Source: Flavihumibacter soli
GTDB taxonomy: Bacteria > Bacteroidota > Bacteroidia > Sphingobacteriales > Sphingobacteriaceae
DNA: 64,000 nucleotides
Direction of reading: 5' to 3'
Assembly (NCBI RefSeq): GCF_010692725.1
Contig: NZ_JAAFZB010000096.1
Location: forward strand, 744,001-808,000
Positions 24,585 through 34,501 of the stretch are shown here, piece after piece. Made by a program: the position numbers and the translations under genes. The notes under the pieces were generated by a model that had not been told where the DNA came from, ran no database searches, and was given only the letters and a program-made list of their open reading frames with translations. The first letter of the stretch is position 1, and each line of letters begins with the position of its first letter.

Positions 24585-26441
24585 CTATTTCGCCATAGTT
24601 GTTTGGTTTATCTTTCCAATTGCTTCATATACAACATCCTGAATACGGCTCCTGATATTCAGCTTCAATAATTTATCGGAAACTTCGGGATGCACCCGGT
24701 TCGACAGGAAAATATAGATCAGGTCCGATTTAGGGTCTACCCAAACACAGGTTCCGGTATAGCCGGTATGTCCGAATGTTTCCGGCGAAGCCAATTTTGA
24801 AGGATATTCTTTGGTCGTGTCAGGATCGTAGCGGTCGAATCCAAGACCGCGCCGGCTGACCGGCGACTGTTTCGATGTAAACATCTTGATAGTTTCCGGT
24901 TTAAAATAGCTGGTTCCTCCGTATGAGCCACCATTAAGAAGCATCTGGTATTCGATAGCGAGGTCATTAGCACTGGCAAATAAGCCTGCATGACCCGAAA
25001 CTCCGCCGACCATGGCTGCACCCTGGTCATGGACATATCCGTGGAGCAGTGTCTTGCGGAAATAGGTATCGTTTTCTGTCGGTACTATCTGATCCTTTGA
25101 AAAGCGGTTTCTGGGATTGAAGCCTGCCGTTTTCATACCCAGGGGCTTATAGAACTCGTTTAATACGTAAGTTTCCAGGTGCTCTCCGGACTGCCGCTCT
25201 ACCATCTCCTTCATAAAGTACATACTCAGGTCGCTGTAAACATATTTACCGCGTGTTACCACCGCTGAGTTCAGCATCTGAGGCCACATAGTCGTCTCAA
25301 AATATCCCTTCCGCATATAGTAATTATCAGCAGCCTTAACAGGGTATGCGGCCGATGAATCGCGACTGGAATCTGTCGGCTTCATATTCTTATAGAACGG
25401 GATGAAGGGAACGAATCCGGCCTGGTGCAACATTACCTCCCGTACGGAGATATCATTTTTGTTGGTCTTTCGTGCTTTCGGAATATATGCACCAATATTT
25501 GTATCCAGCTTCAGTTTATCCTGCTCAAACAAGCGCATGACAGCGACCGTTGTCGCCGATATCTTCGTTACAGAAGCAAGGTCGAAAATGTCATTTATAC
25601 GTGTTGGCATCTTACCATCATAGGTGTGATTGCCGTAGGCCTTATTAAAAATAACGGTACCATTCTTTACTACCATTACAACCGCACCAGGGGTCGCCCT
25701 TTCGCGGATAGCTTCCGCGGCAATATTGTCGATACCATTGAGATCCGCTATATTAATCCCGGCTGCTTCAGGAACTGAATACTTTAAACGGATGCTCTCC
25801 GTCGTGAATCCATCTCCGCGCTTATAGTCAGCCGAAACATTGTGCTTCAATCTTGAAGAAAAAGCCGTACCGCCGAAAATACCCTGGGCAACAAACTCTG
25901 CTGAGGCAGCAGATTCCTTTTCTGTCCAGATAATCGGTGCGTCGATAGCCTCCAGCAGCTTCAAACTCTTTTCATTGCCAAACAGGCAGACAATGATCTG
26001 CTTGTTCCGCTGGTTGTCCAGAAGAAACCCGATTGTTTTTGGGTCGGTCATTCCCTCATCCGTAACCTGAATAACAACGGTATTGAAAAATTTCAGATCG
26101 TCACTCAGATCGTCAAGATCCAGCGAGTCGGTATTGTAAGCTGTCGATGTAAAGCTTGTGACTGAAGCATACTTGTTAAGGAGGCTGTCAAAATTGGACG
26201 AGAAGGCCATGCCCATATTTACACTTGCGACCTTCCTGGTGGCAAGGTCCCTAACGGGGACGACACCTGCCTTATTATTCAGCAGGACGGTTGACTTCAG
26301 TGCACTTGCGTCCTCCTGGATCCGACGTTCATTTTGCTGGTGAAGATTAGACTGGGCGCATGCAGGCAAATACAGCGTATTAATTATCAGAGCGGTTATA
26401 ACCGGGAGGAAAAATTTCATCAAGTTTCTCGGATTGATCAT
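24585..26441 (-). CDS. Serine hydrolase (class C beta-lactamase fold) with GH3 C-terminal-like domain
   Basis: An exported 618-residue protein. The signal peptide ends near CAQ (about residue 30). Residues about 40-225 resemble the C-terminal alpha/beta domain of GH3 glycosidases (VLLNNKAGVVPVRDL, IIVCLFGNEKSLKLLEAI, FVAQGIFGGTAFSSRLKHN). Residues about 235-605 are a beta-lactamase/DD-peptidase-like domain with SVTK (290-293), YSD at 402-404 in place of YxN, and HTG near 573. Full fusions in this phylum also carry an N-terminal GH3 catalytic domain, which is missing here. Probable role in cell-wall turnover; inference. Confidence 0.85.
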   Translation of the reverse strand: MINPRNLMKFFLPVITALIINTLYLPACAQSNLHQQNERRIQEDASALKSTVLLNNKAGVVPVRDLATRKVASVNMGMAFSSNFDSLLNKYASVTSFTSTAYNTDSLDLDDLSDDLKFFNTVVIQVTDEGMTDPKTIGFLLDNQRNKQIIVCLFGNEKSLKLLEAIDAPIIWTEKESAASAEFVAQGIFGGTAFSSRLKHNVSADYKRGDGFTTESIRLKYSVPEAAGINIADLNGIDNIAAEAIRERATPGAVVMVVKNGTVIFNKAYGNHTYDGKMPTRINDIFDLASVTKISATTVAVMRLFEQDKLKLDTNIGAYIPKARKTNKNDISVREVMLHQAGFVPFIPFYKNMKPTDSSRDSSAAYPVKAADNYYMRKGYFETTMWPQMLNSAVVTRGKYVYSDLSMYFMKEMVERQSGEHLETYVLNEFYKPLGMKTAGFNPRNRFSKDQIVPTENDTYFRKTLLHGYVHDQGAAMVGGVSGHAGLFASANDLAIEYQMLLNGGSYGGTSYFKPETIKMFTSKQSPVSRRGLGFDRYDPDTTKEYPSKLASPETFGHTGYTGTCVWVDPKSDLIYIFLSNRVHPEVSDKLLKLNIRSRIQDVVYEAIGKINQTTMAK

Positions 26442-26501
26442 ATTAAAAATTAAAGAATTGCAAAGACACTATATTGTTTGCTTTTGATATTGGCTCGAGT
26501 A

Positions 26502-28139
26502 CTAGTTAGCTGTGTCATTATGAACGGCCTCACCATTAACATAAGTTTTCAGGACTTTAGTCTGAAGGAGGGACGCTGGTTCAGCTTTCATGATATCCCG
26601 ATCGAGGATAATAAAGTCAGCAAACTTCCCGGCTTCTATACTCCCTTTTTCCTTCTCCTCAAAACTCCCCTTTGCTGCCCATATCGTCATTCCCCGGAGT
26701 GCTTCCTCGCGACTCAGTGCGTTTTCCATTTGAAATCCTGAGGCAGGGAACCCTTTAGAATCCTTGCGAACAACGGCTGCATAAAATGTAAGCATTGGAT
26801 TAATGTCCTCAACCGGAAAATCAGTACCCAATACCAGCCATCCGTTCTGATCGAGCAGTTGTTTGTATGCATAAGCTCCCTTAACTCTTTCAGGTCCCAG
26901 GCGGTCAGCGGCCCAGTACATGTCAGAGGTCGCATGCGTACTCTGCACTGAAGGGATCACATTATTTTGTCCAAATAAGCTGAAATCATCGGGACTGATC
27001 ACCTGCGCGTGCTCAATTCGCCAACGCTGATCGTTTTTGCCTTTCAATACCTTCGAATAAACATTCAGAATTTCACGGTTGGCCGAATCACCGATTGCAT
27101 GTGTATTCATCTGGAATCCCTTCGACGCAATTTTTTCAGCCAGTTCAGCAAAATGTTTTTTGTCACTTAACAGGAAGCCATGGTTTCCGGGTTTATCACT
27201 GTACGGATGCAGCAAGCAGGCCCCACGTGAACCCAAAGCCCCATCAGCATAGACTTTGAAAGAGCGAACATCCAGCCGGTCAGTTTTAACAGCGCCATTT
27301 TTGAAGAGATAATCGATGTTCGCTGGGTTGTCTGAAAGCATGACATACATCCGCATTTTAAGCTCATTATCTGCCTGAAGCTTATTGATCAGATCCACGG
27401 TCGGATAATCGAGCCCGCAATCAACTACGGTGGTTAAGCCGACAGCAAAACAATTCTTCTGAGCATCAAGCAAGGACTCGCGACGTTGTCCTGCTGTGGC
27501 TGCAGGCACTTTTGAGGAGACCAGGTCAACGGCATTGTCAACGAGTATTCCCGTGAGCCTGCCGGCCTTTGTTTCTAGCTCGCCACCGGTTAAACTTTGT
27601 CCGCCCTTTATTCCGGCGGCATCGAAAGCTGCCTGATTAACGACAGCGGCATGTCCGTCGACCCTGGATAACAGTACCGGCCGATCCGGAAACAGCTCAT
27701 TCAGCTTTTGATTGTCAGGAAACTCCTTATCTGCCCAGTCATTCTGATCCCACCCTCTTCCAATTATCCAACCCGTTTTATTTTCCGTTGCAAAATCAAT
27801 TAGTTTCTTAACTATCTCATCCCAGCTTTTAGTGCCTACCAGGTTAACATTCTGAAGCCCTTCCCCATAAGCATAAAAATGCGCGTGACCGTCTATAAAG
27901 CCCGGGTAAACGAACTTTCCTTCCGCGTTCAGCTCGCTTGCGGATTTGTACTTATTTTTAATCGTTTCTGATTTCCCGGTCTCCAGTATCCTGCCATCCT
28001 TAACAGCAAATGCCTCGGCGGTAGAAAAGGCATTATCGACCGTATAGACATTGGCATTGTAAACAACAAGATCAGCTTGTTTTTCTACGGCACAGGAAGC
28101 AAATAATGCGGCAGCAAATAGCAGTGATAGTTTCTTCAT
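26502..28139 (-). CDS. YtcJ-like metal-dependent amidohydrolase, lipoprotein
   Basis: A 545-residue protein of the YtcJ/amidohydrolase 3 family. The signal has a lipobox FASC (Cys16). It has the N-terminal metal motif FIDGHAHFYAYGEGL, a WDEIVKKLIDFATENKTGWI segment, the HAIGDSANREI histidine, the RIEHAQVIS motif and LGTDFPVEDINPML, plus the C-terminal composite domain KFADFIILDRDI. Members hydrolyse C-N bonds of varied amides. The substrate cannot be predicted. It lies 60 bases upstream of the serine hydrolase gene on the same strand. Confidence 0.9.
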   Translation of the reverse strand: MKKLSLLFAAALFASCAVEKQADLVVYNANVYTVDNAFSTAEAFAVKDGRILETGKSETIKNKYKSASELNAEGKFVYPGFIDGHAHFYAYGEGLQNVNLVGTKSWDEIVKKLIDFATENKTGWIIGRGWDQNDWADKEFPDNQKLNELFPDRPVLLSRVDGHAAVVNQAAFDAAGIKGGQSLTGGELETKAGRLTGILVDNAVDLVSSKVPAATAGQRRESLLDAQKNCFAVGLTTVVDCGLDYPTVDLINKLQADNELKMRMYVMLSDNPANIDYLFKNGAVKTDRLDVRSFKVYADGALGSRGACLLHPYSDKPGNHGFLLSDKKHFAELAEKIASKGFQMNTHAIGDSANREILNVYSKVLKGKNDQRWRIEHAQVISPDDFSLFGQNNVIPSVQSTHATSDMYWAADRLGPERVKGAYAYKQLLDQNGWLVLGTDFPVEDINPMLTFYAAVVRKDSKGFPASGFQMENALSREEALRGMTIWAAKGSFEEKEKGSIEAGKFADFIILDRDIMKAEPASLLQTKVLKTYVNGEAVHNDTAN

Positions 28140-28371
28140 TTATATTTGAGGTTTAAAAACGATACGCCAGACCTGTCGGTCGCGTATTCTGCGCGGTAAA
28201 TATAAATGATAACATCTTTTATAAGCTACCATCAGAAAGAATAAAGCTTTTAAGAGGACGGTTTCAAAACAAATACCGTTAAACAACGTTACGGGAGAAA
28301 AAAATTGAGGGCTTTCGCAATAAAGCTCTTTTAAGCCAATCCCTGCCAATGCCTCTTGAGAGAAAATTAGC

Positions 28372-28379
28372 TATTTTTG
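28372..28379 (+). promoter_or_regulatory. -7 box of mutL promoter
   Basis: TATTTTTG ends 7 bases before the mutL ATG, which predicts a very short or absent leader. A TTG at 28356-28358 is too close to be a standard -33 element. Confidence 0.45.
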
Positions 28380-28386
28380 CGCCAAT

Positions 28387-30249
28387 ATGTTTGATATAAT
28401 CCAGCTTTTACCCGACTCGGTTGCCAATCAGATTGCCGCAGGTGAAGTAGTGCAGAGACCGGCATCGGCGGTGAAAGAACTAATAGAGAACGCGATCGAT
28501 TCAGGGGCGGATAAAATTCAGTTACTCATTAAGGACGCAGGCAAATCGTTGATCCAGGTGATCGATAATGGTTGCGGGATGAGCATAACCGATGCCCGAA
28601 TGTGCTTTGAGCGGCATGCGACCTCCAAAATACGTAAGGCTGAAGATCTGTTTGCCATCCGCACTATGGGATTTCGTGGCGAAGCTATGGCATCAATCGC
28701 CGCAATTGCCCAGGTAGAATTGAAGAGTCGCAGGCATGAAGACGAGCTGGGTACCTGTATCCGGATAGAAGCATCGGAGGTAATCAGCCAGGAACCTGTT
28801 TCGGCTATGCCGGGCACCAGTATTTCCGTAAAAAATCTTTTCTATAATACTCCTGCCCGCCGCAACTTCCTGAAGGGGAATTCTGTTGAAATGCGTCATA
28901 TCATCGACGAGTTCCAACGGGTTGCGCTGGCTAAACCCGATATATTTTTCACATTTCATCACGACGGCAATGAAGTTTTTCATCTTCCCAAGGGAAGCCT
29001 GAAACAGCGGATCATTCACCTTTTCGGCAATGCCTATAACCAGAAACTTGTACCAGTAGAGGAAGATACCAGTATCATCCAGGTGAAGGGCTATGTAGGG
29101 AAGCCTGAATTCGCTAAAAAGACCCGTGGCGAGCAGTTCTTTTTTGTGAATAATCGCTTTATAAAAGACGCCTATTTAAATCATGCGGTGCTGTCGGCTT
29201 TCCAGGAGGTTTTACAACCCGACAGTTTTCCGCTGTATGTACTATTTATTGAGATCGATCCTTCAAAAATCGATATCAATGTTCACCCGACCAAAACGGA
29301 AATTAAATACCAGGACGAAAAGGCAATATATGCTATTATCCGTTCAGCCGTAAAGCGTTCACTGGGAAGGTATAATATCAGCCCGACGCTGGATTTCAAC
29401 CAGGAAACCGGCTTCAGCCAGATGATCACCCAAAAGGCTCCGGAAGATATTGTGCCTCCCCAGATTTCATTTAATCCCGATTTCAATCCCTTTTCCACTG
29501 ATCTAAAGCCGAATCGCGAAATTCCCTTTCTGCGGAGTGCGGGTGAGTCCCGAAGGGAAGTGCCTCAGAACTGGGGTTCTTTATACGAGATCGTTCAGAC
29601 CGATACGCCGCAGCAGGAGCAATTTTCTTTAGGCGGAAATAAAGAAATTGAGCTTGGCAGCCAGGCAGTACAGAAACTTGGGGAAAGACAAATATTCCAA
29701 TTGCACAACCGTTTTATCATTTCGCAGATAAAATCAGGCTTTATGCTGATAGATCAACAGGCAGCTCATGAGCGCATATTATATGAGCGGTTCCTCGATC
29801 AGCTGGAAAACCGGCAAGGGGCTAGTCAGCAAAGCTTGTTCCCTCAGACAGTGTCTTTAAGCGCCGCTGACTTTGAACTGGTAAGAGACTTGTTACCGGA
29901 TATTCAGGCGCTGGGCTTCCAGATACGTGAGTTTGGAAGAAACACCGTAGTTGTGGAAGGTATTCCGGCCGATTTGGGCAATAATATCAGCGAGGTGGAA
30001 ATGCTGGAGCATCTCATAGAAGGCTTTAAGAGCAATCAGTTAGAGTTGAAGGTTAATAAGCGCGATAACCTGGCGAGGTCCTTAGCCAGAAACGCCGCGG
30101 TAAAGACCGGAACCCGATTAACAGCACTTGAAATGAATCTCATGGTGGACGAATTATTCGCCTGCCAGATGCCAAATGCTTCGCTAAACGGTAAACCTGT
30201 GATCGTAACGATTACCTTAGAAGAATTGATACAAAAATTTGACAAATAA
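28387..30249 (+). CDS. mutL: DNA mismatch repair protein MutL
   Basis: A GHKL ATPase linking mismatch recognition to repair. The 620-residue protein has the N-terminal ATPase motifs (LIENAIDSGAD, DNGCGM, HATSKI, GFRGEAMASI) and a C-terminal domain. The endonuclease motif is DQQAAHERILYE, not the usual DQHAxxERIxYE, and the C-terminal motif reads ASLNGKPV where endonucleolytic MutL has a CPHGRP-type motif. So nicking activity may be altered. It leads a + strand run with the two rhomboid genes. Confidence 0.95.
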   Translation: MFDIIQLLPDSVANQIAAGEVVQRPASAVKELIENAIDSGADKIQLLIKDAGKSLIQVIDNGCGMSITDARMCFERHATSKIRKAEDLFAIRTMGFRGEAMASIAAIAQVELKSRRHEDELGTCIRIEASEVISQEPVSAMPGTSISVKNLFYNTPARRNFLKGNSVEMRHIIDEFQRVALAKPDIFFTFHHDGNEVFHLPKGSLKQRIIHLFGNAYNQKLVPVEEDTSIIQVKGYVGKPEFAKKTRGEQFFFVNNRFIKDAYLNHAVLSAFQEVLQPDSFPLYVLFIEIDPSKIDINVHPTKTEIKYQDEKAIYAIIRSAVKRSLGRYNISPTLDFNQETGFSQMITQKAPEDIVPPQISFNPDFNPFSTDLKPNREIPFLRSAGESRREVPQNWGSLYEIVQTDTPQQEQFSLGGNKEIELGSQAVQKLGERQIFQLHNRFIISQIKSGFMLIDQQAAHERILYERFLDQLENRQGASQQSLFPQTVSLSAADFELVRDLLPDIQALGFQIREFGRNTVVVEGIPADLGNNISEVEMLEHLIEGFKSNQLELKVNKRDNLARSLARNAAVKTGTRLTALEMNLMVDELFACQMPNASLNGKPVIVTITLEELIQKFDK

Positions 30250-30270
30250 TATTAAAAAGCCATTGGCCTC

Positions 30271-30987
30271 ATGAGTACCTTTCGTTCATCACCATTATCG
30301 AACATCCCGCCGGTAGTAAAAAACCTGTTAATCATCAATATCCTGTTTTTTGTTGCTACAGCTATATTTGAAAGTAAAGGTATTTCCCTCGTCCGCATGC
30401 TCGGAGTTTATTATGTAGACTCACCGAGTTTTAATGTCTGGCAGGTCGTTTCCTACATGTTCATGCATGGTGGTTTTGCTCATATTTTATTCAACATGTT
30501 CGCCCTGTTCACTTTCGGCTCCTCGCTGGAGTATATTATGGGTTCCAAGCGTTTCCTTAATTTTTACCTGATCACGGGCTTAGGTGCCCTGGCTTTGCAG
30601 ATGCTGGTGCAGGCTATCGAGATATACGGTATAACCGGAGGCTTTTCGATTGATCCGGCGACTTACACGTCTTCCGACCCTAACGCAATCCGTACGCTGA
30701 GCGAAATATATTATAGCCCGATGGTCGGCGCATCTGGTGCGATTTTTGGCCTGCTGATTGCATTCGGTATGCTTTTCCCGAATGCGGAGTTATTCATCAT
30801 GTTTATTCCGGTACCGGTAAAAGCTAAATACATTATTCCCGTATATATTTTATTAGAGTTATTTTTGGGTGTTGCCCAGTTTTCAGGAGATTCAGTAGCG
30901 CATTTTGCCCACTTAGGTGGAGCATTATTCGGCTTTATTTTAGTAAAATTATGGGATCTTAAACGTTCGCGCAATTTTTATGAATAG
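30271..30987 (+). CDS. Rhomboid family intramembrane serine protease
   Basis: A 238-residue membrane protease with six or more helices. It has the L1/TM2 motif HILFNM, the catalytic Ser in VGASGAIFGL and the catalytic His in VAHFAHLGGALFG, so the dyad is intact. An insertion of about 30 residues (SIDPATYTSSDPNAIRTLSE) precedes the serine helix. It starts 21 bases after mutL. Substrates are unknown. The following rhomboid overlaps it by 8 bases. Confidence 0.93.
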   Translation: MSTFRSSPLSNIPPVVKNLLIINILFFVATAIFESKGISLVRMLGVYYVDSPSFNVWQVVSYMFMHGGFAHILFNMFALFTFGSSLEYIMGSKRFLNFYLITGLGALALQMLVQAIEIYGITGGFSIDPATYTSSDPNAIRTLSEIYYSPMVGASGAIFGLLIAFGMLFPNAELFIMFIPVPVKAKYIIPVYILLELFLGVAQFSGDSVAHFAHLGGALFGFILVKLWDLKRSRNFYE

Positions 30988-31834
30988 ATCACTTTTCAGC
31001 GATTTATACTACAAAGTATTTCAATCAGGTAATCCACTATACCTGTTCATTGGAATAAATGTGCTTGTTTTTTTATTGATAAAGCTCGTTGCAGTCGCCG
31101 AATTCCTGTTTGCGGGGGGAAGTACAGCCTCATCTGAATGGCTAAAGCTGCAATTGTCCATGCCGGCCTACCTGCCTGCCTTACCTTATAAATTCTGGTC
31201 GATCATTACCTATATGTTCAACCATGACGGCTTATTCCATATTCTCTTTAATATGCTCTGGCTTTACTGGCTGGGACGCATTTTTCTTGACTTTCTGAAT
31301 AAACGCCAGTTCATTTTCACCTACCTGGCTGGCGGACTTGCTGGGGCGGCCCTTTTTATCATAGCTTATAATATTTTCCCGGTGTTCAAACCGGCTTTAC
31401 ATATTCCGTTGATCGGTGCTTCGGCCAGTGTAATGGCCGTGATAGCTGCTACAGCCACCCTGTTGCCTGATTTTACCATCCACCTGCTTCTTATCGGCCC
31501 GGTGCGACTGAAGTATCTGGCGTTGGTTTATTTTCTTATTGACGTGATCAGCATAGCCGGTTCGAATCCCGGCGGCAGTATTGCTCATATCGGTGGTGCG
31601 ATATTAGGATTTGTTTACATCAGGCAGCTCCGGGCCGGAAACGACTGGAGTAAAATATTCAGAAAGCGAAGGAAGCTTACCATTGTTCAGAAAGGCAATC
31701 CAACTATTAAACCGTCCAAACTACCCGACCAGGAGATTATTGACCAGATATTGGATAAGATCTCCAAATCAGGTTACGACAGCCTGAGCAGCAAGGAAAA
31801 AGAGCAGTTATTTAAGGCGAGCAATAAGGAATGA
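30980..31834 (+). CDS. Second rhomboid protease with DUF6576-like tail
   Basis: A 284-residue rhomboid paralogue. The active site is complete: FHILFNMLWLYWLG, Ser in LIGASASVMAV and His in IAHIGGAILGF. After the last helix is a basic linker and a C-terminal helical domain ending DKISKSGYDSLSSKEKEQLF, typical of the DUF6576 tail on Bacteroidota rhomboids. It overlaps the upstream rhomboid by 8 bases and the next gene by 4, showing tight translational coupling. Confidence 0.92.
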   Translation: MNRSLFSDLYYKVFQSGNPLYLFIGINVLVFLLIKLVAVAEFLFAGGSTASSEWLKLQLSMPAYLPALPYKFWSIITYMFNHDGLFHILFNMLWLYWLGRIFLDFLNKRQFIFTYLAGGLAGAALFIIAYNIFPVFKPALHIPLIGASASVMAVIAATATLLPDFTIHLLLIGPVRLKYLALVYFLIDVISIAGSNPGGSIAHIGGAILGFVYIRQLRAGNDWSKIFRKRRKLTIVQKGNPTIKPSKLPDQEIIDQILDKISKSGYDSLSSKEKEQLFKASNKE

Positions 31835-32946
31835 GGCGCAGGAGGAAATCAAAGTTCAGCTTATTCAGTAAAACCGTCTTGCTTATCAACGTTATAGCAG
31901 CAGCCCTGTTGTTACTTAGCTATACGGCCTCTTTCACAGACCCCCATACCTTCTGGCCCATTGCGTTCTTTGGTCTCGCCTATCCTATGTTTCTGGTGCT
32001 TAACCTGCTGTTTATCGTTTATTGGCTGTTGCGATCACCCAAATACTCGCTGATATCCCTGTTATGCATACTTATAGGCTTCAAATTTCTGACGGGCTAT
32101 GTGGGTTTCAGAGAAAAAACAGCGATAGCAGTTCCTAAGTCCTCGCAGAACTTCCTGAGGGTGATGACCTATAATGTACATAGTTTCAAGCAGTTCGGGG
32201 ACAAAAACGACCAGTTCACCAAGGATCAGATCCTGGCAATCATACGGGATGAGCAGCCCGACGTTTTATGTATCCAGGAATTCTTTTCGAGAAAAAAGGG
32301 TGAATATAATTTCCGGAAACTGATCAGCGAGATCATGGAAAGCAACAATTATTATTTTGTTCCCAGCCTGCAAAACGAGTATGAAGCTATCGGCATGGCT
32401 ATTTTTACAAAACTACCCGTTATAGATAAGGGTAACATACCTTTTAAAAATGTGACCGGTAATGAAGCCCTGTATATGGACCTCAAATTCAAGGGACGAT
32501 CATTCAGGATCTACAATGTACATTTCCAGTCAATCAGCTTTCAACCGGAAGATTATAAGTACCTGAAGGAAGTAACTAAAGAGATCGATACCGATGTAAA
32601 ATCTTCGCGCCGGATAGGCAGCCGGTTAAAGCAGGCGTTCCTAAAACGCAGTGATCAGGTTAAGCTGGTCAAAGAACATGCGGCAAAATGCAAAACGCCG
32701 TATCTTGTAGCAGGAGACTTTAACGACACTCCGGTTTCCTTCGCTGTGAATGAAATGGCGGAGGGCCTAAGCAATGGGTTTCGCAAAAAAGGCAGCGGAT
32801 TTGGGATTACCTATAACGGAGATTTTCCGAACTTCCAGATCGATTATATCCTCGCTTCAGAAGAATTTGAAATTAAGAATTACCAGATCATAAGTAAAAA
32901 ATTGTCTGACCATTATCCGGTCAGAACCGATCTGGAACTAAATTAA
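31831..32946 (+). CDS. Endonuclease/exonuclease/phosphatase family membrane protein
   Basis: The 371-residue protein has three hydrophobic helices at about 14-100 and then an EEP domain: RVMTYNVHSFKQFG, PDVLCIQEFF, VAGDFNDTP, FQIDYILAS and LSDHYPVRTD, containing the metal and catalytic His residues. EEP domains hydrolyse phosphodiester bonds in nucleic acids or lipids. The membrane anchor favours a phospholipid or surface role, but that is inference. The ATG overlaps the rhomboid stop by 4 bases. Confidence 0.9.
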   Translation: MRRRRKSKFSLFSKTVLLINVIAAALLLLSYTASFTDPHTFWPIAFFGLAYPMFLVLNLLFIVYWLLRSPKYSLISLLCILIGFKFLTGYVGFREKTAIAVPKSSQNFLRVMTYNVHSFKQFGDKNDQFTKDQILAIIRDEQPDVLCIQEFFSRKKGEYNFRKLISEIMESNNYYFVPSLQNEYEAIGMAIFTKLPVIDKGNIPFKNVTGNEALYMDLKFKGRSFRIYNVHFQSISFQPEDYKYLKEVTKEIDTDVKSSRRIGSRLKQAFLKRSDQVKLVKEHAAKCKTPYLVAGDFNDTPVSFAVNEMAEGLSNGFRKKGSGFGITYNGDFPNFQIDYILASEEFEIKNYQIISKKLSDHYPVRTDLELN

Positions 32947-32974
32947 ACCTGAGAAAACATCACATCCATCTTTT

Positions 32975-34438
32975 ATGAAAGACAATATGGTAGTCTACAA
33001 TACGCTAACCCGAACGAAAGAAGCTTTTGAGCCCCTGAATCCACCCTTTGTGGGTTTATACGTTTGCGGGCCTACTGTTTACAGTGATGTTCATCTTGGT
33101 AATTGCCGAACTTTTATTTCCTTCGACCTGATCTACCGCTACCTTCTTCACCTCGGGTACAAAGTCCGTTATGTGCGTAATATTACCGATGCAGGCCATC
33201 TGGAAGGCGACAGGGATGAAGGCGAGGATAAGTTCGCAAAGAAAGCTCGCCTGGAGCAGCTGGAACCGATGGAGATCGTACAGAAATACACTTTAGGATT
33301 TCACGATGTATTGAGGCTCTTCAACACACTTCCCCCGAGCATTGAACCAACGGCAACCGGGCATATCTCTGAACAGATCGAGATGATTAAACAGATCATC
33401 AAAAACGGTTATGGCTATGAAGTGAACGGTACCGTTTATTTCGACGTTGAGAAATACAGCAAGGAGTATAACTACAGTATTTTAACGAACCGCCAGTTGG
33501 AGGATCTTCTGGAAAACACCCGGGCTCTGGGCGGACAGGATGAGAAACGCGGGCGTCTTGATTTTGCTTTATGGATCAAGGCAAAGCCTGAACATATTAT
33601 GAACTGGCCGTCTCCGTGGAGTGTTGGTTTTCCCGGATGGCACATTGAATGTTCCGCGATGAGCAGCAAGTACCTCGGGGAACAATTTGACATTCACGGT
33701 GGAGGTATGGACCTGGCAGCTACACACCATACCAATGAGATCGCACAGTCACAGGCCTGTAATCATACTACTCCCGCCCGTTACTGGATGCACACAAATA
33801 TGCTGACGGTTAATGGCACACGCATGTCGAAATCGATGGGCAACGGATTCCTGCCGGGAGAATTATTCACCGGCAACCATCCGCTTCTTAACCACGGCTA
33901 CTCGCCTATGGCGGTACGCTTCTTTATGCTGCAGGCGCATTATCGCAGCACGCTTGATTTTTCTAATGAAGCACTAGAGGCTTCTGAAAAAGGCTTCAGA
34001 CGACTGATGGCTTCCGTGACATTACTGGACAAATTAAAGGCATCAGAAACAACCTCTGAGTTTAATTTAGCAGAACTGTCTGACAGTTGCTATGCGGCTA
34101 TGAATGATGACTTCAACAGTCCGGTATTGCTGGCGGAACTGTTTGAGGCCAGTCGCTTTATTAACAGTGTGTACGATGGCAAATCCACCATCAGCAGTGC
34201 CGACCTGGATAGTTTACGCAAGCTCATGAATGACTTTGTATTTGATGTTCTCGGCTTAACGGAGGAAGGAAATCAAACAGAGGACATGGGTAAACTTATG
34301 GAGCTGATCATCAGTTTACGTTCAGAGGCTAAGGCAACGAAAGATTATGCGACTTCTGATAAGATCCGAAACGCTTTACAGGCTATAGGAATACAATTGA
34401 AAGACAATAAAGAAGAGACATCCTGGAGCAAGTTGTAA
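32975..34438 (+). CDS. cysS: Cysteinyl-tRNA synthetase
   Basis: Charges tRNA-Cys. The 487-residue protein has the class I HIGH-like motif [13 protein letters not shown] following the zinc-ligand VCGPTVYSD, the [14 protein letters not shown] zinc segment, the KMSKS-type loop RMSKSMGN, and a C-terminal anticodon-binding helical domain. Length is normal. It starts 28 bases after the EEP gene and is followed by a clear terminator. Confidence 0.97.
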   Translation: MKDNMVVYNTLTRTKEAFEPLNPPFVGLYVCGPTVYSDVHLGNCRTFISFDLIYRYLLHLGYKVRYVRNITDAGHLEGDRDEGEDKFAKKARLEQLEPMEIVQKYTLGFHDVLRLFNTLPPSIEPTATGHISEQIEMIKQIIKNGYGYEVNGTVYFDVEKYSKEYNYSILTNRQLEDLLENTRALGGQDEKRGRLDFALWIKAKPEHIMNWPSPWSVGFPGWHIECSAMSSKYLGEQFDIHGGGMDLAATHHTNEIAQSQACNHTTPARYWMHTNMLTVNGTRMSKSMGNGFLPGELFTGNHPLLNHGYSPMAVRFFMLQAHYRSTLDFSNEALEASEKGFRRLMASVTLLDKLKASETTSEFNLAELSDSCYAAMNDDFNSPVLLAELFEASRFINSVYDGKSTISSADLDSLRKLMNDFVFDVLGLTEEGNQTEDMGKLMELIISLRSEAKATKDYATSDKIRNALQAIGIQLKDNKEETSWSKL

Positions 34439-34470
34439 TTCGCATTTAAAAACCCATAGAATGATCCACA

Positions 34471-34501
34471 GCCTGTAAGACCTTATCCTTACAGGCTTTT
34501 T
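34471..34501 (+). terminator. cysS terminator
   Basis: GCCTGTAAG (34471-34479) pairs with CTTACAGGC (34488-34496), then TTTTT. It touches the stop codon of the convergent gene at 34500. Confidence 0.9.

Noticed and set aside
28140-28349. Short minus-strand frame between the amidohydrolase and mutL
   Set aside because: Basic, Cys-rich translation without family signal; it sits in the promoter region of both neighbouring genes.
31561-31580. TTCGAATCC motif resembling a tRNA T-loop
   Set aside because: It lies inside the second rhomboid gene and no cloverleaf can be formed around it.
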